Shown here: positions 1 through 13,042 of the stretch, in pieces | Layout: every line of letters starts with the position of its first letter | Numbering within the stretch: position 1 is the first letter of the stretch | Origin: Cheiracanthium punctorium | Lineage: Eukaryota; Arthropoda; Arachnida; Araneae; Cheiracanthiidae | DNA: 64,000 nucleotides | Direction of reading: 5' to 3' | Assembly: GCA_038373885.1 (NCBI GenBank) | Contig: JAWZYV010016944.1 | Location: 1,426,001-1,490,000, forward strand | Notes under the pieces: model-generated | The model's input: only the letters and a program-made list of their open reading frames with translations | What the model was told of the DNA's origin: nothing | Databases searched by the model: none | Position numbers and translations under genes: made by a program

Positions 1-1529
1 GCGAGTGTAATTACCGGCGTTATTACGTATTAAGCGAGAAAAATCGCTAAAAATTGGACAAAACATAAAATAAAACATTTTCTAATTCGAATTTCGAAAA
101 AATCACTCCGAGGCATGTTAGGATCTGTCCTAGTGAAGCCGTATGCAAAATTCGGTTGGTCTGCGACCCACCGTCTCGGCGCAATGCGAGCGAGAGACGC
201 GCGCAAGAAGAACGGTGGTCACAAACTTACCTACATAGCTACATACAATGTTTACTCTCGGATTTTATTATATATAAGATTAGAAAAGTATTTAAAATTT
301 CTACATTCTGAGCCTCAGGTGCACAGTCATGGGCTTCTATGCTCAAATTTTCAAAGCTCTGCTTTCTGTAGATTTGTCTGGAGAACATTCATTTTTATTA
401 TTATTGATAGATAGATTTGGCATAAAACTGGCATAATTTCCGTGGAATTTAATGTTTTTCAGATGCACGCATGTGCTTCTTTATTGAAGCAATAGCATTC
501 TTGTTAGCTCAAAACATGAATCATTTGATTGATACGGGCGAAACTCGCCAAGCATGGCAACGTAAAAATGGTTTTTAATTAATAATTAAAAAAGTAATTA
601 AAAATCTAAAATTCTAATTAGCCTATATCCAACTCCAGGGTCCCCTGTATATCTAAACCAAAATGCATCCTAATCGATTCAGCGGTTTAGGCGTGAAAGC
701 GTCATAAACAAACAAACAAACTCACTTTCGCATTTATAATATTAGTAAGGATATCGGCATCTTAAATAAAAGGGCTTATCTTATTTTTTTCATTTCATTT
801 GCTTTTTTCACAATCCAGAAACTTCCCTTATGCCATCTTCACTATCTGTGCAATTCACTTCACTATTACCTCGTTCCTTCCCTTTACCTTCATTGGCTTA
901 AGGTATTGTTGTAACTGACTATTTCTTCTGCCCTCCCATACCAACATCAACATATCCATACTTGCCCATCACTAACATGCTTCCTTTTATTTAACTTCAG
1001 ATTCAAACCACATTTGCAACAAACAAACGCACTTGCTAATAAACCAACTTGCATACACCAGTCAATAATACACTTCACTCCTTTTAATTCCATAACTTGA
1101 AGAAATTTTGAACTCCAAACATACAGTCCAGTGAAAAAATTTCCTGAGACAACTTATCAATTCATGATAAAGAGTCTGCAAAACAAAATTGAATTCACAA
1201 AGATAATTAAACGCATACTGAATCCGTTTTATAGAAACAGCAAACAACCTGTGCAATAATGCACTACTGAAAATCCTATACTTCAGACACAGTGCCGTAG
1301 AACACACGTCTTTCCGGTTCTTGTAACTGAGGGTTGCGTCAAATAAAGCGATAAAGGTAAACAAAACAGTGTACCTGCTTCTAGGAATAGGCTGTTTTTT
1401 GAATCAATAGTATACAAATAATGTTATATTAACAAATAGTCCCTGAAACACTATTAAGACTTAGTTGAGAAATGCAAACAGTGCCATAGTTTATACTTAA
1501 CTTTGTTGGAAGAAATACTAGCTGAAACC
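1..1529. other. No gene recognised (left edge)
   Basis: Apart from the LINE tail at about 600-753 nothing here is recognisable. The first 60 bases contain ACGTATTA and AAAAATCGC segments like those of the 170-bp hAT-like MITE family (see 47217, 62899, 63223), so a degraded copy may lie at the edge. The 99-codon frame at 115-414 has no family resemblance. Confidence 0.3.
600..753 (+). mobile_element. RTE-like LINE 3' tail fragment
   Basis: The stretch ends with CGATTCAGCGGTTTAGGCG, an (AAAC) run and CATTTATAATATTAGTAAGG. This resembles the conserved 3' end seen on RTE-type LINEs and their parasites in many invertebrate genomes. No reverse-transcriptase frame is attached, so it is a 5'-truncated remnant. 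Family assignment rests on recalled 3' end similarity only. Confidence 0.4.
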
Positions 1530-1760
1530 TTATTCTTTAAATAAAAGAAAATTCTTTTTTTGTAACACACATGTTAAAAATCTTAAATATAAAATATTTT
1601 GGCACATGATATAATATTTACATTCAATGCCATTATTGCCAACCCTATTCTTCAAATGAAAGAAATTCTTTTTTTGTAACACACATGTTAAAAATCTTTT
1701 AAAAATATAAAATATTTTGACACATGATGTAATGTTTAGATTCAATGCCATTATTGCAAA
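1530..1760. repeat. Two-copy tandem repeat, period about 117 bp
   Basis: Two adjacent copies share TTCTTTTTTTGTAACACACA, TGTTAAAAATCTT, AAATATTTTG, CACATGAT and TTCAATGCCATTATTGC in the same order. They differ by small indels and a few substitutions. No coding role is seen; frames through it arise from the duplication. Confidence 0.8.
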
Positions 1761-2182
1761 GCTGGAACTTGGTTGAAAAAAAAAAAAATTATGCAACAGC
1801 TCAGAACTTCAAAATGAAATTCATTTAAAATACTTAGATTCTTTTTTTTTACTTTGGAAGGTAAATGGATAATTTTCACCAATGGCGACCTTTATTCGGT
1901 GATTTACACATGCACATAATCGATAATCATTTCCCATGTAAGGTTGCCATTAAAACAGTTGTCCATATATTCCTATACATTATCATTTTCCGATTGGCAT
2001 ACTTAGCATTATGAAATACTTAATCGTGCCAAAGTGTCAAATATCCAAGTTGTACCAAAGCTGGGCCCAATTTTTAAAAAGTACAATTTTGATGCAAAAA
2101 TTAGAAATTGTGTCAATCCATTGAAAGCTGCAGCTAGCTAATGTATCTGTTACAGTTAAAACCCGAAATCAGTCAAAACCCA

Positions 2183-2282
2183 AATTAACTAGGGAAAACA
2201 TGTTCTAACTGAGTGCGTTAGGGAAAACCCGAATTAACTAGGCAAAACGCGTTCTGACTGACTGCGCTAGGGAAAACCCGAT
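2183..2282. repeat. Two-copy tandem repeat, period about 49 bp
   Basis: Two copies contain AATTAACTAGG, then AAAAC-TGTTCT or AAAACGCGTTCT, and end in TAGGGAAAACCCGA. The preceding bases (TACAGTTAAAACCCG near 2151) resemble a pogo/Tigger terminus, so this may be a degraded DNA transposon end lying against the satellite array. Confidence 0.55.
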
Positions 2283-2299
2283 TTATTAGAGTAGCGGTA

Positions 2300-3125
2300 G
2301 CACGTTTTCGAGGGACCCCTACAGCGGAGGCATATTTTCCAGGGGGCTCCCTAAAGTGATGGCTAGACCCACTGATTTTTTTCGGGTCTCGCAAAGAGCC
2401 AGCGTTAGTATTTTTTCGAGGGGTGCCCCCAAACGGTGGTGGCAGGACCCCATGTTTTCCCATGTGAATTCAGGAATGTTAATGTTTTATCCACTAAAAA
2501 TTGGATTTTGCTCCCCCTTCAAAAATATGCTATTGCTGACCCTTTGCGAGACCCCAAAAAAACATTCCTGTGTCCGGCTACCGCTGTAGGGGGCCCCCTA
2601 CAAAAATATGCTAATGCTGGCCCTCTGCGAGACCCCAAAAAACATCAGTGGGTCCGGCCATCACTTCAGGGGGCCCCGTCAAAAATATGCTAACGCTGGC
2701 CCTTTCGGAGACCCAAAAAAACATCAGTGGGTCCGGCCACCACTGTGGGGGCCCCCTGGAAAATATGCTAACTCTGGACCTCTGCGAGACCCAAAGAAAC
2801 ATCAATGGGTTCAGCCTTCGCTTTAGGGAGCCCCCTCAAAAATATACTAACGCTGGCCTTTGCGAGACTCAAAAAATATCACTGTGTCCGGCCATCACTT
2901 CAAGGGGCCCCCTCGAAAATATGCTAACGCTGGCCCCTTGCGAGACCCAAAAAAACATCGATGGGTCCGGACATCGTTTTAGGCAGCCACCTCGAAAATA
3001 TGCTAACGCTGTCCCTTTGCAAGACCCAAAAAAACATCAGTGGGTCCGGCACCGCTGTAGGGGCCCCCCTGGAAAATATACCAACACTGGTCCTTTGCGA
3101 GACCCAAAAAAACATCAGTGTTCAT
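2300..3125. repeat. Degenerate ~80-bp satellite array with an orientation switch
   Basis: The monomer contains GGGTCTCGCA, GCGTTAGCATATTTTCGAG and a G-rich GGGCCC block, the same satellite as at 55.5 and 58.4 kb. From about 2300 to 2460 the copies run in the forward sense. After a 55-bp spacer (about 2463-2518) roughly seven or eight copies run in the reverse sense (GCGAGACCC, AAAATATGCTAACGC). Copies are diverged from one another, so this array is older than the 58-kb one. Open frames of up to 163 codons here are a by-product of monomer length and lack of stops. Confidence 0.85.
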
Positions 3126-3530
3126 CATCATCAGTGTAAAACATCAGTCAAATATAAATAGGCAAGTGGGGGGAAAAAAATGAAAGAAAATCTCTTAAAA
3201 ATAGAATCATGGTTGTATTAGAATATTCAGTGCAATTATGGCTATTGGTAAAGGAAAATTAACATACCAATATGGTTGTTTCAATTTATTTTTGAATTTG
3301 CACCAAAGAAAGTTGTGGACATTTTTGCTGACAGATTCATTTACAGGTATTTAATGAAAGATATATACAGCACTAAAACTTTGTAGAAATGCAAGCACTA
3401 GTCTTTTGTCCAATTTCAAATTGTGCAACTGCTAACTCTACAAGCTGTGCTACTTGTTTCAGGGGAAAACTGCATGGTGTTGCCCAGAAAATTTCATTTT
3501 TAAATTCAAGACTGAGTTGAAGATTTAATT

Positions 3531-4692
3531 TACATGGGGAGGCTCAGACGTTGGGATCACCGATTTTGATGAAATGTTGATGAGTTATAGGTGACCCATA
3601 GTATAGCAAAATACCAAAGTACTAGCCGCCAACTCTCCCTTATTTTCGAGAAAATTCCATTTAAACATTTGATGCACTGTTATATACCAATTATTTGTTT
3701 AAAGGTTTGCATTTTCCGTGGCCCCCTAGTTTCGCTTTCGGCTACAGATCAAGAGGTCTCTGGTTCGTATCCGATTGAATCCGCTCAGTTTTTTCATTTT
3801 TTAACCTCCCTTAGAAATTCATAAAACAGTTTTAGTTGATTGTGTAAAAAATATATTGTGACTTACAGGCCACCACCAATCATGTAATGCTCAACATGGA
3901 GCGGGTACACGTATTGAAATAGTCTCCGTACACACACACACCCCCTACAAAAAAAAAAATACGAAATTCTCCATATTTTATGCAAAATAAACTGGAATTA
4001 GTAACCGAGAAGATGCAATAAAAATTCACTAAGTCATGTATTTCTGCTATCATCGCATTCACACATTCTTTTCTGAAATCTTAAAACATGCATGGTTTGC
4101 AGCAAATATTTCTAAACGTAAATGAAATGTTTTTCCCACAAACAGAAATGAAAAGACGATGTGGACGCAAAAATATTTCTTTCGTATGTTGTAGCGGATG
4201 TCCAAACAATTTGTTTCGCAAGGTTTTAGGACAAACATCACCCTTACTCAAAATTACACATCAGTAAAAGTACTGAATAACTTTTCAAAATGTGATTGAT
4301 AAATAATATTTCTCATTTCCATCGCTTTCATTTGCAGTTATTCAATTTTATTTCATAGAATAGGGTTTATTCAATAAATCATGTCAATTTTCTAATGCGT
4401 GTGTCATTTTAAACTGTTTTATGAATTTTTAAGGGGAAAAAAATTAAAAAAACAGAGTGGTTTCAATCGGATATGAACCAGAGACCTCTTGATCTCTGGC
4501 CGAATGTGGAGCCATGGAGATGCAAACGATTTTCCAAATAATTGGTATATAAAAGTGCATCAAATGGAATTTTCTCGAAAATAAGGGAGAGTTGGTGGCT
4601 AATTCTTTGGCATTTTACTTTACTATGGGTCCCCTATAACCCATAAACATTTCATCAAAATCAGCGATTCCAATGTCTGAGCTTCTCCTTGT
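3531..4692. mobile_element. Fold-back element with tRNA-like arms
   Basis: The arms at 3531-3832 and 4412-4692 are inverted copies of each other: left CACCGATTTTGATGAAATG, right CATTTCATCAAAATCAGCG, and so on for about 280 bp. The loop at 3833-4411 is unique, AT-rich and without a gene. Each arm carries a tRNA-like segment (3722-3790 plus; 4462-4525 minus) with AGATCAAGAGGTCTCTGGTT and a B-box-like GGTTCRTATCC. The outer end resembles that of the element at 17521 (ACAAGGAGA..., ...TCACCGAT). No transposase is present, so it would be non-autonomous. Confidence 0.75.
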
Positions 4693-4699
4693 TAGTAAA

Positions 4700-7600
4700 A
4701 TCCATCAGAAACTAAAATAGCACATTTCATAATTTAGTGCTTCCTGTATTCACTATGACCATGAGCAACAACTTATATACATGAAGCAGAAAAACTGTTC
4801 AGTAATTTGGTTTCCCACATACGATTTCTTCTGTCGGTTGTTTCTGAATTTTAAATAAAATACTATAAGTATCTTTAAAAATGAAGAACACATGAATTAA
4901 TCACCAATTAAAATGTTTGGATATTTTTCTTTTCCATGCACTGATTTTTAAATTTCACTTTCAGAAAAACTATTTTTTTTTTTTTTAAACTGTAAAAGTA
5001 AAGGTTACGTACATAGCCCAGATTCACCCTTTTAAAAATATTTGCATAGCATAAATTCCATAGTATACATAAGTTTTGAAAGGATTTCATGCACAAAATC
5101 TCGCCTGCAGTTTATTAAATGGAAAAAAAAAAACACATTCAGTTGTCTACATTGTTTGAATCTGTCTTTTATGCTGTGTTTATCGATTACTGTCAGAATT
5201 TGAATTTACACCAGAAAGATAAGATAGCACTCAAGGGCTTTGGCTATGAGTTTTGACATATTAATTGAAAGCTAGATTTGATTCCTGCCTTTGCTATCAA
5301 GTTGTAATGCTGTCAAATAGACAAGCTATTCAAACTTTCCACATTTTGAAATTGTAAGATTTAAAGTATTAGGAAACAACTTTGAATTAAAAGAAACTTT
5401 CTGTATTTTCCACCATTCGGCAGTTATGTCTAGATTTATTGAAACAGCAATACACTGCATTGAGATTTTGAATAGAGTACTTTGTTGTAATTTTCTACAA
5501 GCAACAAATGACTTGCAATCTTTGTGTAATGTGTTTTCTAAATAAAATAACATTCTTCATTTACAACCCAATTTGGGTCATGAGTTTATTGACACTCAAC
5601 AAAGAAATCAGTTTTACTTGATGTGTACAAGAATAGACAATACAATAGAATAAAAAATTATTTTTAAAAAATAACTGAATATATACAAAAAAAAAAAAAC
5701 GATGTAAAATTTCTATAAATGAAAATAACAACTGAAAGACAAATACTGATTTAAAATTAAAACAAAACAATAATCAATTTAAATATATGGATGGAAAACA
5801 TGGTGATAAACTTTCATAAAAAGAAATAAAGATTTTGTTTTTACATTATTAAAATACTTTCAATTTTACAAAAATTGCTTTAAGAAAACTTTCAGACTAA
5901 ATGCATAGTTAAGGTGAGAAGTGAATGCTATTTGTTATAATTGCCATCCGTGTTACTATACCTGATCAATACAGTCACAGCCATTTACAATTATTTTTGT
6001 TTCCAGCCCCCTTTTTTTTTTGGTCCACATAACACATGTATTAAGATAACACATTTTAACCCCTTTGTTTTGATTGTAACTGTAAAATGACTGTATAGTT
6101 CAGAGTAAAAATTTAATATTGACCCAGATGTACTGGCTTGCTACAGTTTGTTAAATAAACAAAAATGTATGATATTATGCAAGTAGTACATCGACCATTG
6201 ATAAATATATATAAAGTATGCAAAAACATAACCAAATATATTTAACTTGATATGCAAGTCCTACAGTATATGTACATTTTGAAAACAATTTTAGTTGTTC
6301 AATATATATTTACTGTAAATACATAATTACCAGTAAAAATAATTTTTAAAAAGGCCTCTTACATAAAATGGATTAACTCCATTTTGTTAAAGAACTGGAT
6401 CTGACGTTTTATGGATTTTTTAAACCAACGAAATACTTTTATGAATTAAATATGTTATAAAAGATTATTTGCATTTGATTTAATACAGAATCATAAAATC
6501 TTTTAGGATCACAAAATTACAAACTTTTAATACCTTATAGGCATGTATTTGTTGAATAAGGTTTAAACAGCAGGAAATTAAATTTTTTAATAGTGCAGAA
6601 TTAATACTGTAATTACTGTACTGTAATTAAATTATAGATATCATTAGAGTTAATGAATTTCTCTATATAATGTTTAATATATCATCTAAATTATTATTGC
6701 TGCTGAAGGTTGAAAACCTTCAAATATACAAACTTATTTGCATTTTATTACATACTTTTTTAAAAATTCAAGTACTTGTACAGTAAGAATATTTGAAAAA
6801 AGTCTTAAAGGTAAAGTAAAATACAAAAATTAAAAATATCTACAGTAAAAAGAATAAAACTTCACTGGACACAAGAGAAGTGAAAAATGAATAATAAATT
6901 ACAATCACCAATAGTACTTGAATGTCTGTGTAATAAAAGCTTTAAACACTTGCGACTTTCACTAATTCTGCCAATATGAGCAGACAAAAAATAAAAATAG
7001 GAAACACTGAATTCAGTCAAGTAAAAAATGACAAAAGCATTGATAAATTATTCATATCACAAAACATACTACACATTAACATATGTCACACATAATATTA
7101 TATTAGAGAATGATTAAAGATGTACAATATTGAGTGGTAATTTATTTAAAAGTGATTTTTATTTAAGAAGTGAAAAAACTGATTTTTAAATGATGTACAG
7201 AATTTTTTTTATTTTAAAGCCCCTGAACAAAAATAATCTATTGAGTTTTTCTAGATCAAATCATGATTCAAAGACATGAATTACTAGAATATTTTATTGT
7301 AAAGTGGAATGCCTAGTAATATCATATTTGAAACATTTAAGAAATAATGTGCATCTACATTCACCTTGTATTTTATAATTATTTCCAAGATTTGAGGTCA
7401 GATTTGTAAAGATAAAATAATTATTTCTACAAGTAATGGAGTGCAACTAAAAATAAAAAAATTAAAACTTTGATGAAAACTAAAAATAATTACAGCAGTC
7501 AAAATTTATACAATAAATTATGTTAATTTTTATTCAAAAGCAAAAAATGATATTATTAGATATTTGCTAAAATTATTTTTCTTCATATCTACTTTTATAA

Positions 7601-10600
7601 CTACCAATGCAAATTAAACAGGGACTTAACATTTAAGAAAGTTATTACAAACATACTAACTTTATTTAAATAAAACCTTTTACAAGTTTTTAAGGCATAC
7701 ATATATATATATTATATTTTACAGAAAAAAATACCCTTACACAGCATATACATGTATCTAATATAATATATTGATACAGTAACAAAAATGAAGACCCACA
7801 ATTTATAAAATATAAAATGTTAACATCTGCATAACATGAACGCACCATGTTTAAGGCCCATTTCTTCTGGTAACTCCTTAGGATTACATTTGAACACAAC
7901 TTTATTAATAGCAGCATCAAAAACAACCTTAAAGTGTAATCTATTTGTATACACTTAAAATGATCTTTATACACATAAATAATGAAATGGAGAGGTGGGG
8001 CAACATGATTGCAACTTTTGACAATCATGAGAACACTTCACAGCAAAAGTCAAACTTGTCAATAAGTTTTTTTTTTTAATTAGCGAAACTTAATTATTTA
8101 TGTTTCATAAAATATTATAAACCTATAAAAGTTTCAGTATTACATTACATTTGAACATACATTCATTATTCAAAAGTCAAATTCTTAAGATGGGAATTTG
8201 ATATGTATATTTTTGACTATGAAGTATTTGAACACACTGTGGTAAAAAAATCTGCATTTAAAATCAAAATACAAATACAAAAATTCTGAATTTTAATTTT
8301 TAAAATGTCACAAATGGTAGTCAAAATTTCTACTAAAACTTGAACAAAAGTAAAAACTTCAATTTAAAAAAAAAATCATGCTGTTTTGTTTCACATAATA
8401 CTAAAGAAAGAAAAAAAATGGCAGTAGTGACATCACTTTGATGTATGAATTAAGAAAAGAACAGAAGTTTTCTAATATTCATTAGTGAAAAAAATTTTAA
8501 TATTTCCTGAAATTAGTTGATTGTTTGTACAATAAGCAAAATTAATTTTATCACTAAATTTTAATATATATGCATTTTTGCACGGTATCTAAAATTGCAA
8601 ATATGTCATTTAAATGAGCTAAAAAAAAAGTTACCGGAAAAAAGTTTTCCCCAAATCAGAATAAATGGAATCTTTCATGCCATGTATAAAAGTTTTGTCT
8701 TCAGACTCATTCCACAAATTTAAATCCATATAAGCTTCCAGAGTTCACTAATACTTATTAGTATTAGGTCAAAATTATTCATTGAGGACAGGAGTTGCAA
8801 GTTTGCATAGCATTGATCCATAAATATTTATGAGTAGTATGTATGAAGACACTTGAGCTAGTAAAAGTTTGCCCGAGTCATAACAAGGGTTGTAACTGGG
8901 AGGGCGAAAACAGGGCATGTATTCCAAGGGGTGCCAAAACTAATTATGGTTCTATGAAAGGGGGCATGGTAATTATGGTTTATTAGTTTTGCCAGGAATT
9001 TGTTATTTAGAACTATATTTCTTGGAATTTCATGTTACAATTTGAATCCTCGTCAGAATAGGGGGACTTCTGAATACTGGCATCTATTGAAAACTGCTAG
9101 TGACTGCCAAGAGAACTTTCAGAACCACTGATTTAATATGAACGTATAAAACATGTAAATAGTGGTCTTCAGTGGTACATCAGAATTAAACCCACAACCT
9201 TCTGGTTACTAGTCCGATGCCTTAACCACTAGGCTACTACATCCTGTAATTAAGGTTTACCACAAGAGACATAAACTCTAGTTGGAGCATTGATCACAAC
9301 TGTTCATTCTTAAAATGATTAAGATATTTCAGTTAAGTTCAGCCCAACTAATTAAAAAATAAATTTTAATACAAGCACTAAACATTCAAGAAAGCATTTA
9401 ACAATTTTGGTTAATAAGACTTTATTTGAGAATTTTGTTCGATTCAAAAGATGATGCTAAATTATTTTACAAAATTTTAAAAATTTTATTACTAGGATTT
9501 GATATACATATTTATCATTACTGTTAAAAATATTTACAGGGATTTACCAAAACAGTTATTTAAGAGAAGTAGAAGCTAAAAAATAGAATGATCTAAATTG
9601 GGCTGATAATTCATTGCAATTTACAAAATGTATAATACAAACATTTGCAATATATAAACATTATTGTTATAGTACTGGAAAAAAATCTAAATACTGTAAA
9701 AATGCTTAGTGATCAGGAAGAGAATCTTTACTAACATTTTAAATGCGTTTAATTAATTTTTCAAATCTTGTTTAATGAAGAACTTTCAAAAAAGTATGCA
9801 TTATAGTAATACACTTTTACTTTTTAGCAAATAAGTATCAATGGCTTAATGTATCAGCCTATTTGAAGAAATTTAGTATATAATTAACAAAATGCAAGGG
9901 TGAATCCCATAAAATGTAACTTTTCAAAAGATCATTCAAATTATATATACTGAAATGACTCCAATATTGTTTTTATATACAACCTCCATTAGCCCTAGGA
10001 TGTGCAACTATATGTGAACTGATAATCTTTTTGTAAAAATACATCAAAATAGTGAAAGATTTGCATCTTTTACAAAACTGTGTCTGGAGTTCACTTCTAC
10101 ATGATTTTTCTGACAAAATGAGTTACACTAGGGACTAAGTAAATAAATGTATATAACTTAAACAATGCCAAACAATTTTCAAACTATGGCCGACTTATGA
10201 TTGCCAGAGCAACAAATAATTTAAAAAACTGTATTTTAAGTATCAATTATATTTAATTTACCTATGTGAAAAATAAAATGACATATATATAAATAGTGTC
10301 AACACTACAAAATAACTAAACTTGAGAAAGTTGATTCCCCTCCCCCATCAACTCAGCATTTTATTCATTATACTTTGAATATTATGATTATGTGTATTTT
10401 ATTGCTGTAAATAAAGTTTTTTGATTTTACAGTTTATTCAGAATAGTTTAAATTACATGCCAATTTAAAATCAAGTAATATTTTTGTAAAAAATTAAAAT
10501 TTATTTTACAGTTTTCAGGTTGAACTAAAAAGTATACATATAGGGTAATAAAAGTAGGCCATTTATGCAAAAACTACATATAAAAACTTTTTTTTTTCTT

Positions 10601-10603
10601 AGT
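4700..10603. other. AT-rich region downstream of TRIM9 stop
   Basis: No coding exon, TIR element or LTR is recognisable here apart from one tRNA-derived SINE head near 9.2 kb. Composition is strongly AT-rich with many A and T runs. On the minus strand several AATAAA hexamers occur, the nearest about 240 nt after the TRIM9 stop (10360-10365). Much of this stretch could be TRIM9 3' UTR, since neuronal genes often have very long ones, but transcript data are needed to place the end. Confidence 0.4.
8890..9244 (-). mobile_element. tRNA-derived SINE (3' end uncertain)
   Basis: Read on the minus strand from 9244, a tRNA-like head of about 75 bp has an A-box-like TAGCCTAGTGGTTAAGG and a B-box-like GTGGGTTTAATTC. 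A non-tRNA body follows towards lower coordinates. The lower boundary is not clear; the only hint of a target duplication is TGTAA. No cloverleaf acceptor stem closes, so it is not a functional tRNA gene. Confidence 0.55.
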
Positions 10604-10965
10604 TCACTTTTTATGAGAAGGTGAAAGAGTTGTTGACAATGATATTTGAGATAAATTATCCTTATGAGAACTCATGTCTAAATCTGCAGTAACTGGAGGT
10701 TCTAAAGCAGTTTGAACAGTTATCTGAACATTGCGATTCAGACTGAATGCAGGAAAAAAGACACCATGAAGATCTGTAAATGCAACAGGTCCTTGACGTT
10801 CATCATTTACAAAGAAACTAAGTTGATGTTGCTCTAAATCTAGGAGAATACCAATAACAGAACCTATCTCTATTCCACCATCAGTTCTATTTTCATGACA
10901 ATCAGCATGAAGAAACCATGATCTTTGATGATCAATATACATGCTCCATCCTTTATCATCTTTAC
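10604..10965 (-). CDS. TRIM9: TRIM9 coding exon 8: SPRY second half and stop
   Basis: This last coding exon is 362 nt, encoding residue 585 (shared) to 704 and a TGA stop at 10604-10606. It holds KDDKGWSMYIDHQRSWFLH, the SPRY core LLDLEQHQLSFFVNDE, and VFFPAFSLNRNVQITV, where the family SPRY ends. A tail of about 25 residues rich in S, T and K follows and is longer than the short tail of human TRIM9. The acceptor is GTTACAG. Methionine 10978 of the longer open frame lies in the intron. Confidence 0.95.
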
Positions 10966-11224
10966 CTGTAACAAGCATACAATGCTTAAATAATTACAAT
11001 GTACATAGTGTTGAAAGTTTTCTTTTTAGATTAATAAAAACATGACATAAATGCACAACTAGTCCCCAAATTACATGACAGAACTACTGCAAAACTCTCT
11101 CTCACAGTAAATGCTCTCCATATATTATACTGAACCCTTATACACAATGCGATATACCAAACCTTGCATTACTGTTACAAGATGTGTTGTTTCAAATTGA
11201 TATTTCCATTTAAAAATAAATGTA

Positions 11225-12565
11225 CAGTAGAAGATTGATATACTGCAATTCTCTATAAACTGCATTAACACTGCGGAAATAAACAGAGAAAGTCACAATT
11301 AAGAAATTTCTACAATCTGCATTTTTTTTTTTAAATTAGCTTTCCTAGTGAATTAATTTTGAGACATTAGATAAATCCCACAACATGCCAAGCTTAAAAC
11401 ATACAATTATCCTCCGATGCATGCATTATGCATTATCAGCATAACAGCTGGACAGAGGAAGTGTTTACTTTAAAAGAACAGAAACCTCTCTCGTTCTCTC
11501 TCCTCTGCTGTTGACTACCCAAACAGTCATTTATTTATTTAATAATATTCCTCTTTGTAAATTAAAAACATTGATTCGTTTTATATTAAATCGTATGTTG
11601 TTATTTGGATTTCTAAATCATAGGCGTAGCATCACAGAATTTTTTTTTTTTTTTTTTTGTATATGTGTGTGCAAGTGGGGGGAACGCACATAGCATATTC
11701 TAAAGTAAAAATAGTTATTTCTTTAAGTTTTGAAAGAAAAAAGATTTTTAAATGAATAGTTTTCTAAACAAAGTTGGGAGGGGCACACGCCCCCTGTCTA
11801 CACGCACACACCCTGACAATATGCTTATGTCTCAACTTAGCAGTAAAGTACTTTTCAACAGTCTATGAGAAATAGAGGAGGAAGTTTTTTTCAATTTAAC
11901 ACTATTTTAAAACTGAATTTTGGAACTGGATTCAAGCCACCATTAGTTAAAATCAAAACTGCTGAACTAATGTATTGTGCACAAATTGGAAGTACTCAGT
12001 TTACAAACCTGCATGAAGAAAACATTTTGAATTTTTGATAATTGATGATAAGTTACAAAATGTTAATCATTTGATCAGTGCTAAAATAATTCCCTCTGTT
12101 TCAAAACAAGAGGAAAACAATTCTGAAACAGAATCAAATGCTGGAGAGAAAGTTGAAAAACTTTCAGTATCTGAAGAAATTTCTATAAGAGATCAATATT
12201 TTAAATTCCTAGAAACACAAGACTGTGTAACCAAAGTAGAATTATTAACTGTTCACAGGCTGCAAGAAAAGTTATTTGTTGAGAGATTGCAAATTCTAAA
12301 ACAAATTAAAATCAATGTATTGTTTAACAAACTTTAATCCTTTTAGTAATTTCATTTTTTTTTTCTGTAAATAAATAAATTGCATATTTTTGTTTTTTAA
12401 AGTAGTATTTGTATTTAAAAAATACTTTTAAGCATTATATTGATGTGTTCCAGCTATATTTTAATATGCTTACTAGGGAAGTTTAATGATATAAGTGAAT
12501 GATCTATGTAACGCAAAATTATATATAATGCAAAACCTTGTGCTTTGCGTTAAGATCTTCTACTG
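11225..12565 (+). mobile_element. pogo/Tigger-type DNA transposon in TRIM9 intron 7
   Basis: A 1341-bp element has termini CAGTAGAAGATTGATATACT on the left and the inverse of CAGTAGAAGATCTTAACGCA on the right, each flanked by TA (11223-11224 and 12566-12567). TA target sites and CAGT ends are typical of pogo elements. The interior holds a transposase remnant at 12035-12337. It sits between TRIM9 exons 7 and 8 in the opposite sense to the gene. Confidence 0.8.
12035..12337 (+). pseudogene. Tigger transposase C-terminal remnant
   Basis: This 100-codon open frame ends with FLETQDCVTKVELLTVHRL and a basic-leucine tail. That resembles the helical C-terminal segment after the DDE domain in Tigger/CENP-B-like transposases (a short leucine-rich helix, an acidic linker and a terminal hydrophobic tail). 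No HTH or DDE catalytic part remains in frame, so the element cannot mobilise itself. The assignment also rests on the pogo ends that enclose it. Confidence 0.55.
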
Positions 12566-12730
12566 TAATAAGCAAGCCTAGACAAAACTACAGATTTAAG
12601 ACAGTTTATAACAAACAATTTTTTAATTTTTGTTTATACTAATTGATAACTAACTGTACAACTAATGAATCAGAAAAATGAGACTACAGTACTATAAATA
12701 CAAAACAAGTATACTTTTATAACACTATTA

Positions 12731-13042
<312 letters not shown>

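Noticed and set aside
2648..3139. 163-codon plus-strand frame
   Set aside because: It is the same satellite translated in the diverged array; no independent support.
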